64,000 nucleotides of DNA from assembly GCF_028769735.1 (NCBI RefSeq), contig NC_088171.1:127923533-127987532 (forward strand), given 5' to 3'. The translations under genes were made by a program, and so were the position numbers. Under the pieces are notes generated by a model. That model saw only the letters and a list, made by a program, of their open reading frames with translations, was not told the DNA's origin and searched no databases. Positions 34,060 through 47,000 of the stretch are shown here, piece after piece (position 1 is the stretch's first letter; every line of letters starts with the position of its first letter). Source of the stretch: Zonotrichia leucophrys gambelii (taxonomy: Eukaryota; Chordata; Aves; Passeriformes; Passerellidae).

Positions 34060-35473
34060 TATGGGAGAGGTTCCAAAGGACTGAGAATGGTAAATACAGT
34101 AACTGTTTGGTTTTGGTTTTGGTTGTTTTGTTTTGTTTTGTTTTTTTTCAGAAGAAGAGAATCTTTGAATTATAGCCTAGTTAAAGACAGCCAGAAAGAC
34201 ACACCAACAAATCATTAAACAATCCAGCTGAACGCACCAAGAAGATAGCAAGGTGAAAAGAAACAGCCAGCACAGATTTGTCAATAACAGATCACATGAA
34301 TCTAATTTCTTTCTTTGACAGGATGACGGGATAACAGTGTAGCAGAAGGCAGATTTGATAAATCCTGACTTCAGCAGGTCTTTCAACACAACTCTGCATA
34401 TTGTTCTCATAAGCAAGAGAAATGTGGTCTGGATGATTTAGTGAAAAGAGTGTGATGAAGTGTTTGGAAAATAGCACCCACCACAATGATTAGTACAGAT
34501 TCCCTGTCAAACTGGAGGATATTTCAAACAGAATCCTCTAAGAATCCCTACCGGTGCCTCTGTTCTACTATGATTTTCACTGACAATCTCAGTGGTGGGA
34601 TGGAGGACACAGCTACATTTTTTATACTTGGCATTTGTCCCAAAAATACGTGGAACAAGACAAGAACAACAAAGCATTTTGGCAGTTCAGTCAGAATACA
34701 AGCCATTTGTCAAATCCTGGAGAAAGCACTCACAAGTGAACATGAAATGCAGTCAATATACATGCAGAACACGAAACTTAGAGAAGCTATATGAGCAACT
34801 GTTAAAAGAAGAATAAATAGGCAAGATTAATGTAAAACAAACAAACACAGGAGGCCATGAACTAAATTGTTTCTTGCTATTGCAAAGACCTCTTTAACTG
34901 AAGGAGAGGTCAGCAGTGTTGTGTATAAGCTATTGGAGGTGCTGTTCTTGATGTTCTGTTCTCCTTGGGTATCGCTCAGACCTCAGCTGGAGTAATGTTT
35001 CCCATTTTGGTCACCACACTTCAGAACAGATACAGACAATTTAGAGAGAATCCAGAGGAAAGCAAAAAGAATGATAAGAGCTTTGGAAAACGTGACCTAC
35101 AAGGAAAGGTTGAAAGAGTTGGATTTGTTTAGTCTGGAAAAGGAAAGACTGAAGGCAGGCATGATAATGTCTTCAAATATATAGAGCTTGTTAGAAAGAG
35201 TGCGGCGATCAATTATTCTTAGGGCCTGAGTGGGATTTGTAGTAGAAGAAAGCCAAATAATTTGAAGCAAAGGAGATTCAGGTTACAAGGTTTCCAATTG
35301 GGAGGGCAGTTAAGGGTTGAAACAGTTCACTGAGGCAGGTTTCAGAATCTCTTTCACTGAAGGTTTTTAAGAGCAAGTGAGATATGTCATGCTTGTTTTA
35401 TGTACAGTGAGGATAGGGGATGAATTATTCTATGTCTGTAGATACCTTCCAGCCCTATATATCTGTGATTCCC
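34060..35473 (+). mobile_element. Ancient CR1 LINE, long 3' portion with decayed ORF2
   Basis: About 1.4 kb reads in order as CR1 ORF2 and 3' UTR. 34065-34095 matches 'ccagaggactgg..aagggcaaatatagt'. 34255-34320 matches 'aacagtcagcatggatttgtcaa..aatcatgt...'. 34340-34440 covers the RT region with 'actt.ag.a.ggctttgacac...cattctcataagcaa...tatggtctgga'. 34985-35170 matches 'caccacacttcag...gagagagtccagaggagagcaa..aaaatgat...ggaaaaggttgaaagagttgg..ttgttta'. The copy ends at CCTTCCAGCCCTATATATCTG plus a degenerate ATTCTATG tail at about 35473. Stops and indels are frequent and no catalytic motif could be read. It resembles the CR1 types shared by crocodiles, turtles and birds, so it probably predates the bird radiation. 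Confidence 0.88.
34107..34149 (+). repeat. T/G-rich simple repeat (TTTTGG then TTTTG) inside the CR1
   Basis: Two to three TTTTGG-type units grade into four TTTTG units and a T8 run. The tract interrupts recognisable CR1 ORF2 between the 'aatacagtaa' block and the 'gaattatagcctagttaaagac' block. It appears to be simple-repeat expansion within the old element rather than a separate insertion. Confidence 0.8.
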
Positions 35474-37489
35474 ATGACAATGAAGCATTGATTCCACAGA
35501 CACAAAAAAGGATATTGTGGGATGTATCTATAGACTGCTTCTTGACAGTAATTTGTATGACTGTGTTGTAGACTGTACTGTGTGTTCCAGAAATTAAAGA
35601 GCTAAAATGTCTCTAGTAAAGATCTCTACTAAGCTGGTTCTTCAAATAATAAATAATGTGGGTTTATACACATGGATAAAGTGAGCAAGATGTCCTATTT
35701 ACTCTTCACACAAATAAAATAAACACATTTCTCTTGGAAATACAAAAATATGGAAATATTTTGTTTCTTAGAAGAAAAATTACTATTTGTCAAACCATGA
35801 ACCAGTAAGTGGCTAAAATGAACGTAAAGACAATGCCCACTGGGTTGGTAGCCTCCTATCTCATTACAGTGGATGAGATACCCATAAAATTCTGTGATTT
35901 TCTAGCTGATAACAAACACCACATAAACTGAGACCATTATCGCAGTATTTCATCAATGGCAGGAATTCACTGCAGCATCTGAACCTTGGAGACTAGCAAA
36001 GCTGTGCTGCCCATGTCCAGATGAGTATCTAAGCATAAACAAAGTCAGGGTGATGTAAGCCAGAATACGAACTAAGTACTGCATTGCTCTAAGTATGCAA
36101 GAGTAGGTTTTTTGCATTATCACATGAAATTTGTTAATGGCAATGAGAGCTAAACTGCTCCCATGAGGATTGCAGTGGAAGAACAGCCCTACTTTGGTAA
36201 ATCAGCACACAGGTATATCAAATTCTTTACACTCATAAGTCAGGGCCCTCAAACCATGCAATTGGCTTTAAAATATGCCTTTACAGTCTCTTACAATGTT
36301 TGTAATGTTTGTTTCATTTGCCTTCTAGGTTTTCAGCCTGCAGTGTGGACCCAGACCACATTTTCAGCCTTTTTTCAACGACAAAAGTCATTGGCTTTTT
36401 AAATTTTGTAGGGATGAAAATAAGTAATGAAATAAAATACATTTGCAATCAAATCTCTAACCAATACTAGTCTCTGTTATGATTTACTTTTTTCCAGATA
36501 TAGGTGAATGACTTTGGCCAGCATGGTGATGCTGGTGAGCCTGGATCTGAGCACTAGAACACTGCAACTACATTGCTTTATTGTTAGTGCACTGCCTCAC
36601 AAAATTTTCTCTCATGCTGTGTAGTTTTCTTTGTGACAACACCTGCACATGACCTATATTACAGCACAATTCAAGGATCAGCCTCAGCAATAAGCAAAAG
36701 AGAAGCCAGAACTCCTATGTATGACAAATTGTGCACTTTTTTTTTGTTTTACTTCCATTTGCCAAAGAGAGAGAAAAGCACACAATATGTGTTCATCTCC
36801 AGCTAAAATTAAGTGACCAGAACCCTTCATAATCCAGGTGCCCTCTGCTTCATTTAAACTGCATGTAAATAAACAAGAAGGAAATCCTGCTGCCACTAAA
36901 CTCCTGACAGTTTTTCACCTCCGAATTTTCACATGAAGCTTTAGTGAACAGGAGGACTGCTACTGGGAGAAAGAGTAGCAGTTAGTCCAGAAAGGAAGGA
37001 AAAAGTCACTTTTGGCTTCTTGCATGCTATGCCATGCTACATCCATCTGTGATGCAAAACAGGGCAAACTGGATGCAACAGCCTTCACACAGAAATAAGA
37101 AAATACAGTGAATAAATAGAGGAAGATATTTACATCACAAATAACTATAGAAACATATCAGTAAGCAGTATTTACATGTGTAGATCTAGATAGGTGTCCC
37201 ATTTAGACATATATTCTAATATAGATAGATATATAGGTAGAGATACAGATACACACACGCGCAAACACAAATAATGGGTTATATTTATACTCCTTCCTAA
37301 TATCCAGGACACCTCTTTCATCAATGGCAGAGTGGAAGCCTTTCTTGAAACCTGTTTGAATTTTCCCTTTATTGTAAGGACAATAAATTAACTTTAAACT
37401 AACCTCTAATTTGGGATTTCATCTCGTACAAAGTAAAGTCAAAAGCCAGCAGGTTACCAGTGGAGCATTAGAGAACATGGTATCTGCAC
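35474..37489. other. Unique sequence, no feature recognised
   Basis: Non-coding AT-rich DNA. There is a 9-bp tandem duplication (AATGTTTGT twice) near 36295 and a short TAGA/TA-rich and CA-rich low-complexity stretch at 37195-37270. Open frames are under 80 codons and unremarkable. Confidence 0.55.
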
Positions 37490-37800
37490 TGATACAGTGG
37501 GTGGGGAGAGGAAGCTATTAACATGTCTGTAACACTTCGCTTTATACACAACTACCCTGCTTTTAACTCCAGCCTTGGTCGCTGAGGTCAGGCAAGACAG
37601 AGCTGACTAATAGTGTCGCTTTCCTCCTGCCTGGAGTGCTCGCCCCGCCGCAGCACGACAGCCAGCGCTGGAGGGGGTGGCGTAACACCTCGGCGGGAGA
37701 ATCGCTCATTGCAGCTTTTCATTAATGGTGGATGCTAGGGAAAGAAGTGTCACACTGCCACAGCTAAAAGCTGCTGAAAAGAGAGCTGCTTAGCCATTCA
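37490..37800. promoter_or_regulatory. CpG-dense patch, candidate promoter or enhancer
   Basis: Eleven CpG dinucleotides fall between 37580 and 37704, in a window that is otherwise strongly CpG-depleted. The core CTCGCCCCGCCGCAGCACGA is GC-rich and includes a CCCCGCC-type GC box. Downstream, 37705-37800 is rich in AGCTG/GCAGCT words and a TTCATTAATGG segment. It is too short to be a classic CpG island (about 130 bp), and no TATA box, first exon or splice donor could be defined. It may be an unmethylated enhancer, a small promoter for a non-coding RNA, or a chance GC patch. Confidence 0.4.
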
Positions 37801-40800
37801 TGAAACACTGTTATGTTAACACAATAATGAATAGGACAAGGTCCCTCATTGTCAAGCAGGTGGTGGACTTTTACTCAGCATGAAGGGACCTGAGTGCCCA
37901 AATTGCTCTAACCGAGTGTAAAGAAGCTCACAAAACATAGCTGTCAACTCATTATTTCAAGTTTAAAATATAAGTATATGTGATGAAATGCTCCAACAGA
38001 AATTGAATCTTCAGAAGTTTCAGTTCATAAATGTGTCCTCCAGACTGATGTATGCAGAGGGGCATTCATATGAAGTTATAAGCTAGTGGAGCATGAAGCA
38101 TTCATTCAATCATGTCATTTTTGAATACGAAATAACAGCAGATTTTTTGCAAGAAAAAATCTGAAAATCAGTTTAACCTTTCCCCACCACTGTGGCTGTA
38201 TTTGTACCTGTCATTCAATAGAAAAATGAACACCAGAGTAAGGGGCTTTTCTCAAGACCAGTCCACAGCTCACCAGCAAAGAACAATGCAGTGGAGTGAG
38301 GGCTGTAGGCAATGCCTACCACTGCTACTTTTCTCCAGCTTCATAACTTTCATGCTCAGCACATTAGCATGGTTAAGAATCCAGGACTTCCTACGGAAAA
38401 TTTCTAACAGAGACAATGGGAATTTTGCCCCTAAGTTGAGTATTTTGGCCATAGGTACTGCAGTAACTGGAATACATGACTTGGAGAAATCTGGGCCAAA
38501 ATAGCACCACTAAACTGAGTCCGTCTCTTAGCCTCAGGAAAATTCCTAGACCTAGAAGAAGGCTATCCTTCTTCTCCAGCAGAAGAGCTTGAATCCTGAG
38601 TTCATGATGCTTTTTCCTTGCATCCTGAATCCAAAATGCTTTTCCATCACTCTTCTAGGGTAGTTCAGATTTCCAGAATTGGAAAGTCAGTGGTGTTAAT
38701 TTTATAGGTGATCTTCCTAATTCATCCTATTGTAAATCCTTTCAGGATTTCAAGCAATTCAAGACCCAATTTTCTCTTCCTAATATATTTATTTTTAATC
38801 AAATATAACATTGGGTCATTTTCATTCATAGAGATCTCAATACACCACCCTTAACTAAAGGGATAGAATACTTGATGCTAAATGCACTTGATATAACTAA
38901 ATTTATTAATCCTGTTTACAATGTAATTATTAATGTTGGATAAAAAAAAATAAAACCACAAGAAATTTTGTAGAAAATATATCTAGGACTTCAGTGGCAT
39001 TCTGAAATGGGAGAATTGATGCATACTTGCATAAAATATAACAATTAATACAGAACCTCAATATCTCTTTTTTTAATTAATGATTTTTACTGGAAAATGA
39101 AGCATAAATATTGGGATCACTTCTTTATAGAGAAATTTAAGACAATAGAATTATAGAATCAAACTATTAAAAACATGACAAACATTTCTAAAATGCAAAA
39201 AAAAAAAAACCTCTACAAAAATAAATTAATAGAATAGCTCAAATATAATCTATCAAATCCAAAATGTTTCACTCAGTCATTCTTCATGAAGACAGAACTT
39301 TTCCTTTCATCACTCCTGCTGTTTTATTTTCTCTACAAAAATAATGCAGCATATAATGGAAATGGTAAAAAATATCACAATGACACTAAAAGAATTTCAG
39401 GGGTGTCACAGGTTGCCCTGTGCAAAGAACTGCCTATAAAAAACAGGAAGGAGTATTAAACCAGAGGATTGAACCTCCAAACAAAACAGATTCTTTCCTG
39501 TAGACAGGAACGGGTAATTCCTCTAATGTATCCATGTGGAGCAGATTTTCCAGTTCCTTACTCCTACAGTTTCCTAGCAATTCTGTTCAGTTTGGTGAAC
39601 TCACAAATAAACTGGAAAAGGATGCAACAACTGGAGTGTTTGCTTAGCCTTTTTTAATTAGAAATTTATTTTGAACAATGATTCCGAGATTTAAAATCAG
39701 GCAAGAGACTTGTCCATAATACCAGATGATTCATTTTACTTTCTTTAAAGAGACTATCGGTTGAGACAGACATTTGTCAAAGATGATACGCTGAGAAGCA
39801 ATTACACATTCAGTAAGGAACTTCATTCGAAACACACAGGCAGAGCTGATGCTTAGTGAGACATCTGAAATACTGCACCTGCTTTTGATAACCCAGCGTG
39901 AGGACACTTATAAACTTGGGCTAGCTCAGTTTAGAGCCTCCAGCTGGACAGGGTGGAGAATTTGCTCTATAAGCAAGCTGAGCTGCTCCAACCTGAAGGA
40001 GCAATTCCAGGCATCTAAGAGCCTCCTGCCAGCACCTGCTGGGAGGCCAAGCAGTTTCCATCTTATTGTTTTTCAAGAACAGGCCAGATAGAGCCCTATG
40101 CCCTAACATAAGACAGACAATATCATAATTGTGTACTCCAACTATTACTGTTTATACTGATGATCATATTTTCTTGGTTGAATTAATAGGAATCTTGAAT
40201 TAGTGTAAGCCTCAGGAAAAAGTTTGTCCCCACTTCATCCACAATCAACAGAGTTGCAGGCTGTGTTAGAGAGTGATGCAGCACATCACTGGCTGATTTG
40301 ACCCCTGTTTCTCTCTGTGGCTAGACAGAAGACAATATAACAGGAAGACTGATTTAATCATGAAGACTGATCTTCCTCTCATATTCCTTCCTTTCTCATA
40401 TTCCTTCTTCTATATCTCACATAGTTATCCAAGAACAGGAGGATTCTGAGTTTGTTGAACATGAATTTCACTGTGATACTTCCTTTTGTTTAACCAGCAG
40501 CATTCCTAAAGCACAGCACACAGATTCTTGGGAGATGCTTCACTATTTCAGTGTGGCAATGGGATCTGAGAAGCTTGGAAGGTCCTGCATAATGTCTTGT
40601 TATGCTAGTAAAAGCAAACACACTTTTCCTTCACAAACAAGAACTATTGAATTTGGTCCAAAGACTCCTATTTGTTCTGTGGGTCAATTCTCTATATTCT
40701 ATGTGTCTGGAGTTCCCAGCAAGGGAGAGGAATCAGTCCTGAGTTTGAATGTATGAAGAACTTAATAATTTGTATAAATGTTTAAAAATTAAATTTTCAT

Positions 40801-41610
40801 TTTCTTTGTGAACATTTAATTTTCAAAGTTGTCTTTAATAGTTACACTTCAGAAATCAATTAATGGGAAGAGTGTCAGTTAATGGGAACTAGAGAATCAG
40901 GGCAATGCACATCTGAATTCTCTCAAATTGAGTCAGTCACAGTTTACAGCTATGAAGATTAGTACACAATCTGGCCATATTTTCTTTTTCACAGTTTTCA
41001 GCTAAAGAATGACAGCATGGCCATCTTCATGATTTTAATTGAAGTTGTTTGTTTCTTGTATCTCACCTCTGTACACAGTATTGGAGTCTTGACTATCAGG
41101 CGGGTTCTTGCAAGACTTCAAAGCAGTACTTCTCACTACAGACCTGGGCCACGAATGTGAAGTGCAGAAATACAGACCACACACATTTATAAACACCTGG
41201 GCTTCAAACAGCCCCCCATCAGGGCATTTATCTTTCTAATAAGCACTCTTTAAATGCCAGTTGTTAAAATGAAAGAAATAAAAGACCTTTTGTTCCTTCA
41301 TTGAAAATACTGTTTGTTGATACTGGTAAATCCTTTCTGTGGTGGAACAATTACTTGGAAAGCAATTGTATTTGGTTACTGTTTCAGAATGCAAAAATCT
41401 TACATTTTTTTCAACTCCAAGGCTGTTTTTAATGTGGAAAAAAAAGCCAAAACCATAATTTTTTTATATATTTTGGAACATGTCAGCAACATGAACTTGT
41501 TCTTTTTTGCCTACTGGTAACAAATCAAGGAATTTCTACAATATGGATAAAGTAAATGCTAACTATCAATAAGATATAGGCCTCACATAGTGACATGACA
41601 AGATGAATAT
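37801..41610. other. Unique sequence, no feature recognised
   Basis: AT-rich non-coding DNA with several A runs (about 38942-38952 and 39199-39211) and a duplicated CTCATATTCCTTC near 40378-40408. Open frames of up to 100 codons (for example 38202-38504) overlap antisense frames and show no domains. A faint 'tatagaatc' motif near 39154 resembles a CR1 tail but is too short to call. Confidence 0.5.
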
Positions 41611-41661
41611 TTTTACAATGCTAAGGTGTGATGCACCTTAAATATTGCAAGCATTGTAAAA
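41611..41661. repeat. Nested hairpin: 11-bp outer and 7-bp inner perfect stems
   Basis: The outer arms are TTTTACAATGC (41611-41621) and its exact complement (41651-41661). Directly inside the left arm is TAAGGTG (41622-41628), which pairs with CACCTTA (41634-41640) around the loop TGATG. The two left arms are contiguous. On the right they are separated by a 10-nt bulge, AATATTGCAA. An imperfect stem-loop of this size resembles a small RNA-precursor-like hairpin or a MITE remnant, but no transcription signal or target duplication was found. Confidence 0.8.
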
Positions 41662-43935
41662 GAAAAGTCATTATAAAGATGGATGAAGAGTTCTCCACAT
41701 AGAAATGTTCTAAAAAGCTTGAAACACATTTCAGAGCAGCTTGCATCAGCAATGCACCCTCACTTAACTTCATAAATGGCTGTGTGTACTTGAGAATTCC
41801 TGGACATGTTCTGCTGGGTCATCAATCTATTTAGGTTTTCTGTTGGATCGTGTGCTCAGAACTCTGTGGCAGGCATCATATTGAGCTGGGGAAGAATCTT
41901 ACATACAGACTGGCCTAGGTAACATTATTTTCATTTCAGGTTACTCTTCCACCCCTTGCTTCTCAGGCCAGCATGATTTTTCATGACTTAGATGTCAATA
42001 AGCACTCCACTGGGGCTTGCTTTGCTGAGAAATCAGAATTCAAAGCAGGAACAAAACTGGAAGCTGTGTAATGGTGGAAGATATTGTAGTATAAGAAAGC
42101 AATTCCTTTTTCCTCCTTGCCTCATGCATTTTAGTGGGTTCCACACAGCCTCAGCACTACTTGATGGTCACAGGTTAGCAAGGTGCATGCGGCTGAAGTG
42201 GAGAAAACTGGGTAGGCAGGGAAATGATAGTATAGAAGGAAGAGTTTGGTGGTGATGGTTTCCCTTGACTAGCTGAAATGGGCAATAATGGAAAAGACGT
42301 ATGGGATAATCTACTGCCACACAGTCTCACACACATTAGTACAATTATGACCAAGTTACAGCACACCTGTCATGCCTAGTCCTTTCTTTTCATGATAATG
42401 TATTACAAGACTTTGTGGTAATAGCTAAAAAATAGAAAGTAATTTTCTAAACCATTATGATTTTGAATACATTACCCCATCTCAAACTCATTCCAATATC
42501 ACTGCAGATTTAAAGGAAAATAGGAATTTTAACCGCACACTGAATACAGGAATGTAGAAAAATAAAAATAAGGCAACTGACCACTGTCATAGTGGCACAG
42601 ATAGAAACCCTGCCCCTTAACTTTTGTTATGTAAATTTCCTGCAATAGATCATGGCTTAAATTTCTTGCTCAATTACTCACAGTAAATCAGGGACATTCA
42701 GGCATCATTTAGGCATATACATATTGGATACAGACTTGTGTCCCAGATTTTTCCAGAATGACAGTAGACACTTCCTGGGCATGAGATTTAAAAAATAATT
42801 AGAGGATATGTGAACCCATGCCTTACAAGTAGGAAAGTATATCATACAAAATATATGTGAATCAGGATAAAAGGTCCTGTGAAATAGATTGCATTCTGGT
42901 ATAGCAGTTCAGTGAAAAACTATTTTGAAAGTTAGTTTAGAAAATAATTAAATGTAAAGTCATTTTAATATACAAATGTCTGACAGGAACTTGAAGTCCA
43001 ACCTTTAACCCTGAAAAAAAAAGATAAAATATATTTAGATTAAAAAAGGATTTGAATTTCTCTAAAATCCACAGAAAATGTTACCATTTAGTAATGACAT
43101 TCCCTTTCCATTTGACCCCAGCTTGACATGCTGAATTGCTCTGAACATCCACCACCATATACAGAAAGTCTTACTTCTTAACTCTTGCCATTCTAATTTG
43201 CACACAAAAGTACATTAAAAGGGATGTTAAGGCTGTGACATAGAACAATAAAAGCAGAAAATTCATAAGTAATTAGGAAATATACTGTACAAAATGTTCT
43301 CCAGTGCAAAAGGGCTGCTAATACATCACAGGCAATAGAGTTCTATGAGAAAACAATGGAGTTTTCTGATACATAATGCCATGTTTCCATTTCACAGGGA
43401 AAAAAAGAGTAACTGCAGCTAGTAAAGAGAGACTAGAATAGCTATGTATGCTTATAAAATATTATGGCTGATTCAGAGACAAAGTCAGCACCATTCTTTC
43501 AGAGCTGTAGATATCCAAAGGAGTGCCTAAAAAATGTTTTAGACCTTTATTCTCCTATGCAAACTATGTCTCTGAAAGCGTCAAAGGCACCTTCAATACT
43601 TTCCTTCATCTTTCTTCTTTTTTTGCTCCAAATCCCACTGAAATCAGGTGGAGAGAAACAGTGATCAAACAGTGCAAAGGTGAAAGCTCTTGATTCTTCC
43701 TGAGGATGGGCAACTGTCTGCTCTCCTTCAAAGGCTGAATGCACTAGACTGATGCGAACAAAGACTTAGACCTACTTCACTAAGCTGAACAATTGCAACT
43801 TCCCACAGGTTTCAGGCAAGGACAGAGGTAAGCACCAAAATGTTAGCAGAAGGATGGCTCTGGAAGTAGAATGGGATTTGTTATTGACCCACTGATACCA
43901 GTGAGAGATAGAGCTACATCATGCACCTCTGAAAA
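41662..43935. other. Unique sequence, no feature recognised
   Basis: AT-rich non-coding DNA without recognisable repeats. Open frames of up to 87 codons (41992-42255) have no family features. Confidence 0.55.
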
Positions 43936-44036
43936 ATAGCATTGCAAGCTCTTTGGGAATCTGCTCTGAAGAAGGGGAGAAGGAATTGTTTTACATATCT
44001 GGAACACCCAGAACAATTGTAAGTGTTAAATAATGT
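43936..44036 (+). mobile_element. Possible MIR-type SINE, 3' half
   Basis: The + strand holds TTGCAAGCTCTTTGGGAA, then about 60 bp later CAATTGTAAGTGTTAAATAA. These resemble the MIR landmarks 'gtaagctccttgagggcagg' and the terminal 'taggtgctcaataa' in the right order and at plausible spacing. The tRNA-related head is not recognisable. This is a tentative call based on two short motifs. Confidence 0.35.
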
Positions 44037-47000
44037 AGCAGCATGTTTCGGGGCATATAAACTCTGCTGAAAGGGGAATAAGTCGATAATAACATTAGGT
44101 ACTTCTGGGATTATCTATCAAGGTATGAGTCAAATTTCCCTGAAAATTTTAAATACTTTAGGGCAGTGTTGTTTTGTTTATATCTCCAAGCCTCATTTTG
44201 CTAGCTCCTTTCCCAAAGGTCTTTCACAGATACTTTCTCAATGCCAAGCTGTCAGCATTTCTGCAGATGTAGCCCTGCCACAGAGTAAGACTCTCCAAGT
44301 CAGGTCTGCCATAGTCACAGTCCATGTCTCCTCCAGAATCACCTATTTGTCCTCCATTCACAATGGTGACCCAGTAAAGGAACCAGAGACATCAATGGAA
44401 CAACACAATGACATTTTTTTAACAGATTAGCTCAGAATCAGCACACAGATTAGGAACAAGCAGTCAAGAGCTGGTGAAGGGAAGGCAGAGCCCACCTAGA
44501 TGGAATTATGACACTGTAGAACTGGGCTCTGAGTCTCCTCTTTTCTTGCATTTTGGCTGTTTCCTGCCCTTGCATAAAAATTTCAGCACAAAAAAGGTAT
44601 TGGTACTGGTTTTGTACATACATTTTGTTAATATATTCTGGTTAGAAACATGTCTCTGATTAGAAGGCAGAATGCTAGCTATATAAAGGATTTAAATGGT
44701 TAAATTTATGGACTGCATGCCATTAAAGATGGTGATTACATACTCCTTTTTCAGAGGAATCTGGCTGAATCTAAAGCAGAGTTGTCAGCATTTCTTGATG
44801 GTACTTTGTATTTTTTTAATGGAAGTTGAAGAACAATGGAAAATATATTCCTTTTTTTTGTTTTTCCTAAATGGACAAATCAAGCTTATGCTGATTCATA
44901 CATGGTGTTCAGTTCTTGCAAACATTCAGGTGATAATCTAGTATTTGTAAAAAATACAGTTATGAAATTATTGTAGAAGAAGCAGTTTTCTGGGAATCAA
45001 TATCAGAACTGTATTATTTTAATTTACTGTTTTTAAAATCACATTTTTTCATTGACTCTTTTTAATATATCATTTTTTAATTTTAAAAATGTCTTCCAGT
45101 AAAAGAGCAGAAAACGATCACATTAAGTCAAGTGAAAAATGTAAGTCCTTCTACCAGCTGGAAAAAGCAAACAGCCATCTGCCTCAAAATGGAAGCCCAG
45201 TGAAGACAGAATTCCTAGTACTTGCAACAGGATTTGGTGTCAGGTACCAGCAAGCATGAGGGTGCTCTAAGAGGGAAGACATGCCCAGAGATGATGATAG
45301 ATGATAACCAGCACAGGCAGAGGCAATGCCCTCATCAGGGAGATGCCAACAATTCTCTTAAGAGAACAATAGAGGTAAGAGGAAACATTTCCCCCGAGAT
45401 GTTAATAAAAGAAATATTTTACTGTGATCGTTGATATGTTAAATTGTAAGATGCTTTGTAAATACCGACTGCCCCAAATTTGGGAGTCAAAATTTCCTTT
45501 TCCTTACAATAAATTTCCTTCACATTATACACATTTAGGTTTCTTCTTCCCAGTAGTCTCCCTTCTTAAAATTTTGACTGAACCCAGTAAAGTAATAAAA
45601 ACCTAATTAAACACAAGCAAGGAAAAACACATAGTTAGCTCTAGGAACACATCTCTTCATTAAATGCTTCTGGAGTCCTTTCTGTATCCCATATGCCTAT
45701 GTGCATCGCACTTATCATCCAGTTTGCTTTCTTCTATCACTCCTACATCTCCTATACACATAAGGTCTCTGATGCTATCACTCTGATATCTCTTGTTCTT
45801 TCACTTTAAGGTCTCTTGTTCTCTCACCCTTATCTCCTGGTATAGCAGGTTTCTCCAAGTTTCACCCACTCCTAAAGTCTGTTGTTGTCTGTTGTCTGTT
45901 GTCTGTTGTGTACTGTTATTACAAGTGTGAAACAACTAAAAAATTATGTATTTTGTCTTAAAGATAAAGTAATTTTGTTCCTTCTTTGCCCACATTTCTA
46001 ACCTCTCTATGACCCTTTGTATCATTTCTTGTTTCTTGCCATATCTCTCATCCAGTTTAGTACACAATAATATTGTTAGCACGCTGGCTGCTGCTTCATC
46101 TTGAGATCATTAATTACACTACTAAAGCCTGGAGCTACTATTTAAGAGTACCACTGCCCTCCACAGGAGAGAATGACAGACTGGATTGTGTCCAAAACAC
46201 TGTGTCTGTAGAGCCACACCTTACAGAGAGTCTTCATTTCATCTGGAAGAAACCATCAATCATCGGTGGTCTAAAAGGACAGAAATGTGACAGTGACATG
46301 TTCCAGGTATGGGTGAGGTCACCTAGGGAATGAAGATTCTCAGCAGCCCTGCCCATTTATTCTCATTAGCAAGTGTCCACTGGCTGTTGTTTCCCTTTCT
46401 GCCTCTGAGCAAAACACAACACATGAATACTCCCTCCTTAAATTTGCCACTTGTTCAACAGTACAAAAGTAAATCCTTTGCCCTTCATCTTCTGAAAACA
46501 TCATGCAAATACTTAATATGTGTTTCCTCCTTCTCTGTTAATCCACATCTCCCACAGCAAATATTTCTTCTTTCTGTGAAAGCCTTCCACTTTGGAACCT
46601 CCTCACTTGCAGAATTTCCTTACTCTCTAGTCAAAAGCACTTGAGTCTTGAAGCCAATGAAGTAATTTAGTGGATCCTTTGCCCTGTAAATCTAAATCTA
46701 ATCTAATCTAAATCTATCCTACACTGAGAAACCTACATCTTCTTCCTCTCAGATTTACTTTTACCAATGACTATGCAATGTCCCAGTCTCCTGTAAAACT
46801 TACTTTCACAGGATCAATAGCTGCTACTGACCCAGAACAAGTCCTCAAAGCTTTCCTCGTGCCACTTAGTCTACTAAACTGCATCCTTACTTTGCTGGTA
46901 TATGGTCTTGATTCACCATTACTCCCAGTCAATTATATCTAAGTATGGTAAACGCTGAAAAAATTAATTTGAAAATAGTAAGTACTTTGCACAAGGTAAC

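Noticed and set aside
39140..39175. 'atagaattatagaatcaaac' motif resembling a CR1 3' terminus
   Set aside because: Too short, and the following sequence does not continue into CR1; AT-rich DNA gives such words by chance.
45110..45440. Purine-rich stretch that looked exon-like
   Set aside because: No frame longer than 70 codons, no domain and no clear splice pair.
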